From JABDEZ01 sp965276955 (GTDB taxonomy: Bacteria; Bacteroidota; Bacteroidia; Chitinophagales; Chitinophagaceae): a stretch of 64,000 bases of DNA. Made by a program: the position numbers and the translations under genes. The number at the start of each line of letters is the position of its first letter. The stretch's first letter is position 1. Location of the stretch: assembly GCA_965276955.1 (NCBI GenBank), contig CBDIBP010000035.1, positions 1 to 64,000 of the forward strand. The letters run 5' to 3'. The notes beneath the pieces are model-generated. The model made no database searches and had not been told where the DNA came from. It was given only the letters and a program-made list of their open reading frames with translations. Positions 17,933 through 27,130 of the stretch are shown in pieces.

Positions 17933-17961
17933 ATGAAACCCGCTCTCAGAGCGGGTTTCAT
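17933..17961. terminator. Perfect palindrome, terminator-like
   Basis: Two 14-base arms (ATGAAACCCGCTCT and its exact complement) around a single central base. A partial T-rich tail follows on the plus strand. It may stop transcription from either side, or be a protein-binding site; neither flanking unit is clearly expressed. Confidence 0.55.
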
Positions 17962-18084
17962 TTGTTATACTTGGTTTTACATTTCTCATTCTGCTGATTT
18001 TCAATAAAATTGGGTTCGAGTCCAATTGACTCTACTGAATTGCAAGTGCCACCATTCTGCCGTTTGCCCACAATATCTGATCTA

Positions 18085-19182
18085 TCAAAAAGGCAATATT
18101 TCGTAATTCGAAACATCTGCCTGATCGATCTCAAATTGAATATTTATGCTTGTTCCGTTAGCGGTATTTAAATTTATAGTTCCGTTGAGCTCGCGCGTCA
18201 GTCCCTTTATCAACTCCAGACCCAATGAGTTTAATTCTTCCCCAGCATCCTGGTCAAATCCAACGCCGTTGTCTGATACGGATAAATGGATCTCATCGCC
18301 ATTTCGGTATAGCCCGACTTTTATTTCTCCTCTATTCTGTTTTGGAAATGCGTATTTGTATGCATTATTAATGGCTTCATTAATTATTAACGCCACGGGT
18401 ATAGCTTGCGTGGCATTTAAACTTATACTTTCAGCAAGAAGGCTCATTTTTATATATTCGGGCGCACCGAAACTTTCTTTCAGATAAGCCAAAAATTCAG
18501 TTAGGTAGGTTTTCAAATCTACAACTTTGATGTCGTCTGATTGATATAATTTTTGGTGAATAAGCGACATTGCGTAGATGCGATGTCGGCTGTTTTCTAT
18601 AGCTTTTAGTGCATCGTCCGCCAGGTAAACTGCCTGTGATTCTAAAAGACAAACAATTGTATGAAGATTATTCTTTACCCGGTGGTGCACTTCTTTTAAG
18701 AGCCATTCTTTTTCAGTGACCAGCTTTTGCAGGGCGAGATTTTGATTGGTTACAAGCAAATTCAACCTTTGCTTTTCCTGGTACCGCCGGTATTGCATAC
18801 CTATAACCAGCACAAACAGGATAATTGCTCCCAAAGTGACATTTCGGGTGAGCCTGGCATTTTTAAGCTGTACTTGATTTAGGGTAGCATTCTGCTGCAA
18901 AATTTTAATGTTATCATCTTTTTTCTGTGTTTCATATTTTACTTGTAATAGCTGTATCTGTTGGCTTTTCTTCTCTGTAAAAATTGAATCTTCCAGTGCT
19001 TTATATGCCAGCAGATTAATAAAAGCTCCCTTATAGTCGCCCCGGCTCGAATCCAATACATACCATAAATGGAGATTGGTTTCATTATATTTAGGGATGC
19101 GTGCTTTATTGATTATTTGGCGGTTAGCAACAAGGCATGCTGACGCTTTGTTATAATCTCCCACAGATAAATAATACCGCAT
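18085..19182 (-). CDS. HisKA_2-type sensor histidine kinase, 5'-truncated
   Basis: A 365-residue kinase. From the start it has a partial TPR-like stretch (YYLSVGDYNKASACL...), a coiled coil, one membrane helix (about residues 118-137), then the HisKA_2 phosphoacceptor EVHHRVKNNL and an HATPase with NEAINNAYKYAF, DNGVGFD and GLELIKGL. Full-length TPR kinases of this group are usually 600-700 residues with a signal peptide and several TPRs, all missing here. In-frame extension upstream meets a stop at 19213-19215. The 5' border abuts a plus-strand SDR scrap, so a rearrangement probably removed the N-terminus. It is divergent from the response regulator at 19459. Confidence 0.7.
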   Translation of the reverse strand: MRYYLSVGDYNKASACLVANRQIINKARIPKYNETNLHLWYVLDSSRGDYKGAFINLLAYKALEDSIFTEKKSQQIQLLQVKYETQKKDDNIKILQQNATLNQVQLKNARLTRNVTLGAIILFVLVIGMQYRRYQEKQRLNLLVTNQNLALQKLVTEKEWLLKEVHHRVKNNLHTIVCLLESQAVYLADDALKAIENSRHRIYAMSLIHQKLYQSDDIKVVDLKTYLTEFLAYLKESFGAPEYIKMSLLAESISLNATQAIPVALIINEAINNAYKYAFPKQNRGEIKVGLYRNGDEIHLSVSDNGVGFDQDAGEELNSLGLELIKGLTRELNGTINLNTANGTSINIQFEIDQADVSNYEILPF

Positions 19183-19265
19183 ATGTGTTCTTGGCTTCTG
19201 ATGATGCGTCCTTTATTACGGGGCAGGTAATTCATGTCAACGGCGGGGAAGTTGTTAATGGTTAG
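19170..19265 (+). pseudogene. C-terminal scrap of a short-chain dehydrogenase (FabG-like)
   Basis: The plus strand reads VFLASDDASFITGQVIHVNGG and a short tail, ending at TAG 19263-19265. This is the conserved C-terminal block of classical SDRs (FLASDxASxITGQVxxVxGG). Nothing upstream continues the SDR, because the opposite-strand kinase gene begins there. It marks a deletion or recombination junction near 19165-19185. Confidence 0.75.
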
Positions 19266-19358
19266 AGGTGATTGAAAAGAATTCCGGTAGTAAAGCAACA
19301 CTTGAAAATTAGAAACTGGGGAGAGCGCGAGGCTCATCCTATTGCGCTGAGTAATGCC

Positions 19359-19385
19359 ATACTTAATGATAGAATCATTAAGTAT
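19359..19385. repeat. Perfect AT-rich inverted repeat
   Basis: Two 12-base arms (ATACTTAATGAT and its complement) flank a 3-nt loop, 74 bases before the response regulator gene. It could be an operator or a weak terminator for leftward or rightward transcription. Confidence 0.5.
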
Positions 19386-19458
19386 TTTAATGGATCTTTG
19401 CACGTGAAATACCTGTACTGGCAAATTGTCTATCTTTATTGAGCACTAAAATTTCGTA

Positions 19459-19875
19459 ATGGAAGAAATTAGAAACTGTTTGATCGTTGACGACGACGAA
19501 GACGATCAAGAGATATTTATAATGTGTGTTAAGATGGTAAATGAGCATATTCATTGTGTAAGCGCTTATGATGGGCAGCAGGCAATAGATATGGTCACCT
19601 CAAATACCGAACTTATCCCTCGCTACATATTCCTCGATGTGAACATGCCTAAAGTGAATGGCATTGAATGTTTGCGAGCCTTGCGAGGCATTCCAAGATT
19701 GATGGCCACAGATATATATATGTATTCTACAACTTCAGAACAAAGTGTTGAGGAAGAAAGTAAAAAATTAGGAGCATCAGGTTATGTTGTTAAGCCCGTG
19801 AAGACATCGGAGTTAAAAGATAAGCTTAGAAGCATATTTGAGTTGGGTTTGGATAAAACAAGTGATCGCCGTTAA
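19459..19875 (+). CDS. Single-domain CheY-like response regulator
   Basis: A 138-residue receiver domain with no output domain. The acidic pocket is DDDEDD near residues 10-15, the phosphoacceptor Asp is in FLDVNMP (about residue 60), the switch Thr/Ser is in YSTTS and the conserved Lys in VVKPVK. Proteins of this type in Bacteroidota act as phosphorelay shuttles. The gap of ten bases to the downstream PAS kinase indicates an operon. As the partner kinase is interrupted by a stop codon, the regulator may now be orphaned or served by another kinase. Confidence 0.85.
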   Translation: MEEIRNCLIVDDDEDDQEIFIMCVKMVNEHIHCVSAYDGQQAIDMVTSNTELIPRYIFLDVNMPKVNGIECLRALRGIPRLMATDIYMYSTTSEQSVEEESKKLGASGYVVKPVKTSELKDKLRSIFELGLDKTSDRR

Positions 19876-19885
19876 CAAATACAAT

Positions 19886-21424
19886 ATGAGCAGTAATGTA
19901 AATGCGAGCGCGCAAGATTCGGATGGACTTTATAAAAAGATGATAGAAGAAATCCAGGACTATGCGATAATCTTACTGGATAGGAATGGAATTATTCGAA
20001 ATTGGAATAAGGGGGCAGAGAAAATCAAAAAATATAAAGAGGATGAAATTATAGATAAACACTTTAGTATTTTTTATCTAAAAGAAGACCTTGACAGTAA
20101 CTTGCCATTTATATTGCTTACAGAGGCCAGAGAAACTGGTCGAGCGGCGCAAGAGGGATGGAGAAAAAGGAAAGACGGCTCGAAGTTTTGGGGAAGCATT
20201 ACCATCACGGCTATCCACGATGACGCCGGCGCTGTAATTGGCTATTGCAAGGTGACAAGAGATCTAACTGAAAGAAAGGCATCGGAAGATGCAATAAGGG
20301 CAAGTGAAGAACGGTATCATCAGATGGTAGCTGAAGTACAGGACTATGCCATTATTCTATTAAATTCAGACGGGATCATTGAAAATTGGAACGCCGGGGC
20401 TGAAAAGATCAAAGGGTATAGAAGTGACGAGATCATCGGAAGCTCCTTTCATCTTTTTTACACCAATGAGGATCGGGAGAAAGGCACGCCAGACATGTTA
20501 TTAAATTTGGCAAGGGAAAATGGCAAGGCGACTCATGAGTGATGGCGGGTAAGAAAGGATGGCACCAAATTTTGGGGCCTGGTTGTAATTACCGCACTAC
20601 ATGGGAAAATTGGAAACATTATTGGATTTTCAAAAGTAACCCGAGACCTCACACAACAAAAGATCGCCCAGGAACAGTTAACCGCTTACACGCAAGAGCT
20701 GGAATTACAGAACATGGAATTGGAACAATTTGCTTATGTTGCTTCCCATGATCTTCAGGAGCCATTGCGGAAAATTCAAACATTTACAGAGCTAATTAAA
20801 GAAAATGCTGATGATAAGGATTTTGTAAACAGGTATTTTGATAAGTTAGCTTCCTCAGCAAAAAGGATGTCGGAACTGGTGAGATCGCTGTTAGATTATA
20901 GCCGCATATCTAAAGAGAAAGAGAAATTATTAACCGTTCCGGTAGACCTTAATTTAATTATCAACGATATCCGGCAGGATTTTGAATTATTGATAGAAGA
21001 GAAAAAAGCAACGATCGACTCTGATCTATTACCATTAGTAACAGGAAATAAAATGCAATTGGGCCAACTCTTTGCGAATCTCATTAGCAATTCTTTGAAG
21101 TTCGCGAAGGCTAAGCCAGTCATAAAAATACGGTCATCTGTCGTTTCCAAAGACGAGATCATTGATGCGCCTGAATCACTCGCATCTGGCGCATATACCT
21201 GTATCTCTATAGAAGATAATGGCATTGGCTTCGAGCAAAAATATAGTGATTTAATTTTTTCTCTATTTCAGCGATTGCATACAAAAAACGAATATTCAGG
21301 AACAGGAATTGGCTTAGCGCTTTGTAAAAAAATAGTCGAGAGCCATAAAGGTTTTATCTGCGCATCAGGAAAAGCTGATGAAGGCGCTACATTCAACGTC
21401 TATTTACCGATGCCGTTGATGTGA
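19886..21424 (+). pseudogene. PAS-PAS histidine kinase interrupted by one in-frame TGA
   Basis: Both halves lie in the same frame. The first (19886-20542) has PAS 1 and the start of PAS 2; the second (20543-21424) finishes PAS 2 and has the dimerisation helix FAYVASHDLQEPLRKI and an HATPase with NLISNSLKFA, DNGIGFE and GTGIGLALCKKI. PAS 1 has QEGWRKRKDGSKFWG; PAS 2 has HE-stop-WRVRKDGTKFWG, so TGA at 20540-20542 stands exactly where PAS 1 has a GGA glycine. A single G-to-T change explains it. Without the stop the protein would be 512 residues. A read error, or low-level readthrough, remains possible. The ATG at 19886 is preferred to an upstream one inside the regulator gene. Confidence 0.85.
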
Positions 21425-21583
21425 TGATAATGGTCGACACTTCCGTCCTCATTAGCTTAGACAGTAGCAATGTAGACTTTTAACCAGATACTCTTAGCCC
21501 GCCGTAATTGTCTGACACAAAATAGAAGGTAATTTTTTACTGGCTTTTTAACGTCGATGTAAATCTAAAGACATTTTCTATCG

Positions 21584-22390
21584 TTAACTTTTGTCTTGCA
21601 TTTTGTACAATCTCTTTGCATGTTCTGTAATTCGCAGTTCATCGTCTGGCAAGGGGGCATCGTTCATGGTAGGCATAGTTACCCACTGTTGACGGTCATG
21701 TTTCAGAATTATTGCTTTGCCATTGTGATTTGTGACCAAACAAAGTTCAGGCTCACTGTCAGAATTATAAAACGTAAAATGATAAGTTGTACCACCTATC
21801 TCCTTATCAGAGGTTATTTGCTCAGGCGGAGACGCCTTAGTGATTTTGTGCTTTTTTACCGTCTGTTTTGTGGCTTCCGGATCATTTGTTTGTCGCCTCT
21901 TTGCGTTTTTTGATTTGCGCGGATCGGGCAGGGTTATTTTGCTTTCGTCGTAGTCGGGAATGAGCGCGCTAATTGTCCTGACCAGGTCGCCTGATAGTAC
22001 ATCTTCCTCTATCGCATATTTGTCTTTGAACTTTTGAAGAACTAACCCGGCGGCGGTCTGTTTGATAATAAACCGACCTTTCAACTTCTCACCGTTTAAT
22101 ACAAATGCAAAAGACTTGCCTTTTACAGCCTTATCGATCTTCTCTTCTATAGCTGCTCTCTTATCTGATCTTGTTAAAGAATAAGTGCCTTTATCAACGA
22201 TGCCTTTAGTAGGCAATTTTTGAAGCGGCGTATTTTTTATTCGGGTTATCTGCCGTGGATACCTCGTGTCCAATGTGGGCGGATAAAGGCTGCACCAGCG
22301 CAGAAGCTGCCCTTTAGCCTCAAGGCAGATGTAAAACTCCTTTGGGTTAGGCTGGTAAATAACAAAACTGGGTAAGTCTTTCTGAGCCAT
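21584..22390 (-). CDS. LigD 3'-phosphoesterase-like domain protein lacking catalytic residues
   Basis: A 268-residue protein from the preferred start at 22390 (MAQKDLPSFVIYQ). Its first 120 residues follow the DNA polymerase ligase (LigD_N) plan: FVIYQ, then a xLEAKGQLLRWCSL block in place of RLEMDGVLKSWAV, then LDTRYPRQI, a PL..LP stretch, GTYSLTR, and FVLNGEKLKGRFIIKQ. The HxDxR catalytic motif is replaced by E-F-Y-I-C and the later DHP by NTP, so the metal site seems lost. A basic linker (about 180-205) leads to a small C-terminal domain of about 60 residues. Likely a nonenzymatic DNA-end or RNA binding relative; function unknown. Confidence 0.55.
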   Translation of the reverse strand: MAQKDLPSFVIYQPNPKEFYICLEAKGQLLRWCSLYPPTLDTRYPRQITRIKNTPLQKLPTKGIVDKGTYSLTRSDKRAAIEEKIDKAVKGKSFAFVLNGEKLKGRFIIKQTAAGLVLQKFKDKYAIEEDVLSGDLVRTISALIPDYDESKITLPDPRKSKNAKRRQTNDPEATKQTVKKHKITKASPPEQITSDKEIGGTTYHFTFYNSDSEPELCLVTNHNGKAIILKHDRQQWVTMPTMNDAPLPDDELRITEHAKRLYKMQDKS

Positions 22391-22456
22391 AGGGTAGGCT
22401 TTTAGGAAGAAAGGCAAGCCAAAATCGTTCCATGGCACATCTTTTTCTGCAATTGA

Positions 22457-22621
22457 ACGTATGAACGCAAAACAGACGTAACAACCATTCAAGCGCCGGA
22501 CGGCGTATTCAGCAAGGCTGAACTTATCCTATTTGTGGAAAATATGACGCAGGAAGAATTCAACCAATTCTGCGCAGAATTTATAAGTAAACCGGAATCG
22601 CAAATAAATAGCGTTCACTGA
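22457..22621 (+). pseudogene. Possible C-terminal gene scrap
   Basis: Fifty-four codons without a start read like protein (TTIQAPDGVFSKAELILF ... FNQFCAEFIS) and end in TGA at 22619-22621. It lies just upstream of the LigD-like gene on the other strand. The family is not recognised; included because its composition looks coding and it fits the decay seen around it. Confidence 0.3.
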
Positions 22622-22794
22622 CGAAGGTAAAAACTTGTTTTTTAACCTACTAAAAAGCGACAACCGCCCGTGCAAACACTGTCACGAGGTAAGGAAATGC
22701 ATGGATAGTGAGCGGGTGTGTTATTTTTAGAGGCTGCATATGTCCTGCGGTGCATCTAGTTATAACAGTGAGGCCATGAGCGCAATAATCTGCA

Positions 22795-24114
22795 TTAACC
22801 TTTGTCTCGCGGACGCAACCGGTTCAATATAGCTGCCAATACAATAGAAAAAACTACGTAACCCACAAATATTATGTACCCAGGCTCTAACGTTGTGTAA
22901 TTCGCACTGGTGCTATTGAGACTATTGGTGTGAAATTCTATTTCTTTAAGCTCATTTCTTAAAATGCCGTTCAGACCAATATATGTCATCAGTATACCTA
23001 CCACCATTACATCGGCCATGTCCCATTTAGCAGAGTCGAATGCGAGATATAATATCGCTTTATTTTCGGCAAGTGCTTTATTACCCAGTATGTGTATACC
23101 CTTGGCAATTATCCTCACCATAGGTGTTATTATAACAAATAGCAGTATTAAGATGCCCACCATAACAGCATCGGCCTTAGGTTGCGCAACAAGTGTCTGT
23201 ATTATCTCTATTATGCTCTTACTCTGGAAGAACAGGCTTTGGTTGCTAAACGAAATATCTTGCCCAGCAACCGTTAAACTGAACGTTTGGAGCCGCGCAT
23301 CTACATTTATTATAGATGATGATATGCCTACGGTCAGTAATACCAGGGCAATGAGTAGAGACATGAAGAAAAACGTGGTATGCAAGTGCCCCCACCTGCG
23401 CATAAGCAGCCATAGCGCAAGCGCAGCTAAAACACCACACAGCATCCAGTATACATAAGTGTAGCTTAATGCCTTTATCGTTGCTAATCGGGTAGTGACC
23501 GTTTTGCTGAAGTTGGTGGAATCTGCTACGTTGTATTTGTGGAACATATAGGCAGTTACAGCGGCAGCGGCATCGTCAGTACTGTCGTAGGTTTGTGCTT
23601 GTAGTTCGTTCACCTTACCAGTCACAATATTTTTTATGCGTGCCGTGCTTGCAGGGCTGGTCACCTTGGTCACTATTGTTTTGGCAAAGCTTGGCACCTG
23701 GGCATATATCTGATCCTCATCCACAAGTTTGTTGACCGCAATTTTTTTTATGCGGCCTACCAGGCTTTTTTGCGGTTTATTAATGTCTGCAAGCGCCTTT
23801 TTTACAAGGCCGTTCAGCTGCTGCTCCACCTGCACCTGCATAGCTTTCTTTTGGGCTGGGGTCACGCTAAAATCGCTAACCTGATCGTTGATCACACCAC
23901 CAACTTTATTACTCCACTGGTCTATAGAAAAAAGTCCGAAAGTTATACTGTTCACAGTGCTCTGGTCGCGTTTTATCTGCTCCTGTTGTTCGCTAAGTGC
24001 GTGCAAATGGTAACCATACCAGGCCTCGCCAAATAAAATAATGCCGAGGCCAAGAATGAGCAGGATGTTTGTAAATCCAAATTTTTTATCCGGTATCAGT
24101 TGTTCAGTTGTCAA
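22795..24114 (-). CDS. PqiA-like membrane protein, copy 2
   Basis: A 439-residue paralogue of the next gene. It has one N-terminal helix (about residues 15-34), a helical extracytoplasmic region to about 205, then several helices. The C-terminal half matches the paraquat-inducible protein A plan: the ITPMVRIIAKGIHILG stretch and KWDMADVMVVGILMTYIGL. PqiA proteins work with MCE proteins in intermembrane lipid transport; no MCE gene is nearby. A 44-base gap separates it from copy 1, so both are one operon. Function is inferred from the PqiA half only. Confidence 0.6.
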   Translation of the reverse strand: MTTEQLIPDKKFGFTNILLILGLGIILFGEAWYGYHLHALSEQQEQIKRDQSTVNSITFGLFSIDQWSNKVGGVINDQVSDFSVTPAQKKAMQVQVEQQLNGLVKKALADINKPQKSLVGRIKKIAVNKLVDEDQIYAQVPSFAKTIVTKVTSPASTARIKNIVTGKVNELQAQTYDSTDDAAAAVTAYMFHKYNVADSTNFSKTVTTRLATIKALSYTYVYWMLCGVLAALALWLLMRRWGHLHTTFFFMSLLIALVLLTVGISSSIINVDARLQTFSLTVAGQDISFSNQSLFFQSKSIIEIIQTLVAQPKADAVMVGILILLFVIITPMVRIIAKGIHILGNKALAENKAILYLAFDSAKWDMADVMVVGILMTYIGLNGILRNELKEIEFHTNSLNSTSANYTTLEPGYIIFVGYVVFSIVLAAILNRLRPRDKG

Positions 24115-24158
24115 TTCCGTAATGTTTTTTAAATATTTTTCTTAATATAGCTCCTGCT

Positions 24159-25484
24159 CTAATGAGCATCGTAAGGTGTTATGAATTTTAGAATAGTGCT
24201 CAAAATGAGCCCATAAAGCACGAAGCATATAAAAATGATATAGCCGGGTTGCAAAGAAGTATTGCTGGTAGTTATGATGCTTAGCTTGTCGCTGGGAATA
24301 TTCATGATCCGCAGTTGGCTCTCCAGCAGTCCGTTCAGCCCTATATAGGTCATAAGTATAGCTATAACTATAACATCAGCCATACTCCATTTGCCCGATT
24401 GGAATGCGAAGTACTTGATAACAGGGTTTTCAGCGATACGTTTTCTGCTCAGCAAGTGAATGCCCGTAGAGCTCAGTTTCATGATAGGAAAAAGAATACT
24501 AAATACAAGTATCAGGATACCCACTCCTACAGAATCTGCACCACTCTGGTGTATCAATACCCTAACCACATCAAGAATGCTTTTGCTTTGAAAGAAGAGT
24601 ACCTGATCCTTAAAGACCACATGCTCCCCAAGGAGCACAAAATCAAACGACTTTATACGCGCATCTACTTCTATCATTGATGCGGTGAGCCCTACAGCCA
24701 GCAATATAAAGGCAAACAAAAGCGACATTATAAAAAGTACTCCATGCAGGTCTACGCGCTTGCGCAACACCCACCATACCAATAGCACTACTATCACACA
24801 AGCCAGCATGGCAAATGAATCATGATAGGTATCGGCCTGTATGGGGCCTAATAAGCTAAGCAACTTATTATTTAGTTCCTCGTGCGATGAAACATGGTAC
24901 CGGCTGAAGAAAACTGTAGCCATTGAATCGCTGGTCCTTATATTAGTGTCAATATAGCCGCTTTTCTGTACCTGGCTAAACTTGCTCAATGCCAGGTCGC
25001 TCAGTTTATTTTTATTACCCTGGTTATCTACTTTACCCATTATGGTCACAGCAAAGCCCGGTACCTGCGCCTTTATTTTGTCAATATCCACAAATTTTTT
25101 GACCGCAAATTTTTCTATTCTCCCTTTTACTGATGTTTGGGGCTTATTTACCATAGCCTCAGCCTTATCGATCAATGCTAATAGTATTTCCTGTATCTCC
25201 AGTTGCATATCTTTCTTCTGACCAGGTGTAAGAGTAAAGTTGCGTACCTGGTGATCCACAATATGGGCCACCTTGTCGCGCCAGTTTTTTACTGAGAACA
25301 GCCCATATTCAATGCTATTTGTATTGGCGTAGTCTTCTTTTATTAGCTTTTGAGCATCAGAGAGCTGGTGAAGTCTATAACCGAAAAATCCTTCCACAAA
25401 AAGTAGTACACCCAAAAATAAGATAAGGATGATCTTTGCTGTTACAGATCCACTCTTCGAAATGCTATTTTTTTCTTTGGCCAT
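24159..25484 (-). CDS. PqiA-like membrane protein, copy 1
   Basis: A 441-residue protein with the same architecture as copy 2: helix at about 17-36, a region rich in VxGRIxKFAVKKFVDxDxIKAQVP, then the PqiA-type half with GKWSMADVIVIAILMTYIGLNG. The two copies are clearly homologous along their whole length but diverged well beyond recent duplication. Such fused N-terminal extracytoplasmic regions are not part of textbook PqiA. It probably heads the two-gene operon; the promoter would lie in the 183 bases upstream. Confidence 0.6.
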   Translation of the reverse strand: MAKEKNSISKSGSVTAKIILILFLGVLLFVEGFFGYRLHQLSDAQKLIKEDYANTNSIEYGLFSVKNWRDKVAHIVDHQVRNFTLTPGQKKDMQLEIQEILLALIDKAEAMVNKPQTSVKGRIEKFAVKKFVDIDKIKAQVPGFAVTIMGKVDNQGNKNKLSDLALSKFSQVQKSGYIDTNIRTSDSMATVFFSRYHVSSHEELNNKLLSLLGPIQADTYHDSFAMLACVIVVLLVWWVLRKRVDLHGVLFIMSLLFAFILLAVGLTASMIEVDARIKSFDFVLLGEHVVFKDQVLFFQSKSILDVVRVLIHQSGADSVGVGILILVFSILFPIMKLSSTGIHLLSRKRIAENPVIKYFAFQSGKWSMADVIVIAILMTYIGLNGLLESQLRIMNIPSDKLSIITTSNTSLQPGYIIFICFVLYGLILSTILKFITPYDAH

Positions 25485-25667
25485 CTATATTATTGAATGT
25501 GTATAGTAATACAGATGATAAGTTGTATACTTCTGATCCATTGATCGACATAATTTAAAAATAATGCCACGGAAACATTTTGAGTAATTTGACTAAATGC
25601 AGATGAATATACATATGGATGTTGATACATAGCAATTCTCAAGTCTTAAATGAACGAGACTTACATT

Positions 25668-26246
25668 TTATTTGGCAGATTTTAAGTCAGACCAGTGTAT
25701 ATAACCATTTGTGTTCTTACCGGCAGCGTTCACGAAATTGATGAATACCCACTGGCCGTCAGCTATGTTTTCCAGGTCTATCGTTACCTTATTTCCTTTG
25801 ATCAGGTATGTTGGGCTCGCATTGGGACCAGGGGACTTATAAAAATACGCCTTGTCTGTTGCTACCCGGTACTCACCTGGCAAGTTGTCTGAGAGCTTTT
25901 GATAATTGCCAGAAAAATCATCAGGCAAGTTACTGTTCATACAATTGTCAAACTTGGCTATCAGATTTGAATGGCTAAAAGTCAACCTGATCTGGCAGTC
26001 TGCATCGTCCACGCTTTTTAAAATGCTATTATTGTTTTCCAACCTGCCTTCGCCCGTGAAGGTACCCTGCCTTCCGGAGGCAGTATGCCACCATGCAAAT
26101 ATCTCAGCACTGATACGACTTTTCTGACTGGTTATGGCAATTGTACAGGAAGCTCCACTTTTAGAATTGAATCGATATATTCCGGTTTGTCCAATGACCA
26201 TGTTGGAAAACGAAAGTAAGATCAATATAGTAAATAGAATTTTCAT
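25668..26246 (-). CDS. Secreted protein with C-terminal SH3-like domain
   Basis: A 192-residue exported protein (signal peptide MKILFTILILL...VIGQ). Residues 20-110 form a beta-rich domain of unknown type with two cysteines in SCTI and DCQI. The C-terminal part (YFYKSPGPNASPTYLIKGNKVTI...GQWVFINF...GYIHWSDL) resembles bacterial SH3 domains that bind cell-wall peptides. No operon partner is visible. Function unknown. Confidence 0.65.
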   Translation of the reverse strand: MKILFTILILLSFSNMVIGQTGIYRFNSKSGASCTIAITSQKSRISAEIFAWWHTASGRQGTFTGEGRLENNNSILKSVDDADCQIRLTFSHSNLIAKFDNCMNSNLPDDFSGNYQKLSDNLPGEYRVATDKAYFYKSPGPNASPTYLIKGNKVTIDLENIADGQWVFINFVNAAGKNTNGYIHWSDLKSAK

Positions 26247-26580
26247 GATTTGAATACAATTAATAATTTTGTTTGCTTACGCCGATGAACATTGATAGGT
26301 AACCAAAGGTAGCGTTCTTAGTAAATTGTCAAATCGACAATAAGTAATTTATCTTAGCAATCGTGTATTAAATGAAAAACAAAGTTGCGGTACTCTTAGG
26401 ACTAACTCAAAATATACTGGTAATTGGGAATGGCTGCTTTTAATGCTTTTAGAAAAGCTGAATGCCAAAGATTTTAATAACCTTATCGATCATAGTCTGG
26501 CCTGTTGGGCATATCAGAAACAAGTGCAGATATGCGTGAATTGTTATCATCTGAAGCCACCGACACTTATAACAAGACAA

Positions 26581-26830
26581 ATAAGTGAACATGCATGTGC
26601 GGGTATAAGGAAGGGTACTATCACTACATCTTTTGATACGACCGTACTTAATGAAATGGACAGGTTTCACCTGGTCATAGATGTGATAGATCGACAGCCG
26701 CATACTGTAGTAAGGTGTTTATCTCAAACAACTACTGCGAGACAAGCTGACCGGGCACAAACACTACATTAGCACTAACGGAAAAGATATGCCGGAGATA
26801 CTTAATTGGAAATGGTGTAATATAAGTTGA
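26581..26830 (+). pseudogene. Frameshifted C-terminal remnant of phosphoketolase
   Basis: Three plus-strand frames joined by frameshifts reconstruct the phosphoketolase C-terminus. NMHVR is read in one frame at 26588, GTITTSFDTTVLNEMDRF and HLVIDVIDR in a second from about 26611, and GVYLKQLLRDKLTGH followed by KDMPEILNWKW in a third from about 26717, ending in TGA at 26828-26830. The order and spacing match xylulose-5-phosphate/fructose-6-phosphate phosphoketolase. The N-terminal 90 percent is absent upstream. It is a dead gene fragment. Confidence 0.85.
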
Positions 26831-27121
26831 ATTCACGGTTGATATTTTAATGGTTTTTACTTACAGATTATTTTAATCACACAGTAAAAGCTACCTAATC
26901 AAGTGATGCTATTACTAATAACGTGTATAATGCTTCCAACTGATATGCAGGGCTATATCTGGAATGTTTCAATCCATGAATTGTCTCCTTAGTTGTTTCT
27001 ATCACTTATATGGTTTTTGTGCATTTTTTTAGACTTGATTCAAAAATTGTTTCTGTCTCACGCATTATAAATTTAATTTTTAAACACGAAGGAAGTAAAA
27101 TTTAACAAATAATTTAAAAAG

Positions 27122-27130
27122 TTATCCACA
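27122..27130 (+). promoter_or_regulatory. Single DnaA-box match
   Basis: TTATCCACA, identical to the consensus DnaA box, in an AT-rich region about 200 bases before the C10-tract gene. One isolated box can arise by chance. Confidence 0.3.

Larger units (their letters stand above)
17639..18084. other. 446-base non-genic stretch with repeats and decayed 3' ends
   Basis: No intact gene is seen. The stretch holds two imperfect copies of a roughly 46-base sequence (entered separately), a strong palindrome at 17933-17961 and a short inverted repeat with a tRNA T-arm-like core at 18008-18027. On the minus strand both repeat copies translate to related C-terminal scraps ending in a stop. Confidence 0.6.

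Noticed and set aside
18008..18027. GGGTTCGAGTCC as a tRNA gene
   Set aside because: Loop is eight bases, no acceptor, D or anticodon arms fit around it; only a T-arm-like inverted repeat.
19113..19424. Minus-strand frame upstream of the kinase
   Set aside because: It mostly covers the SDR scrap on the other strand and reads in a different frame from the kinase; no TPR-like content.
27122..27130. An origin of replication at the TTATCCACA
   Set aside because: Only one box, no cluster, no dnaA or dnaN nearby.
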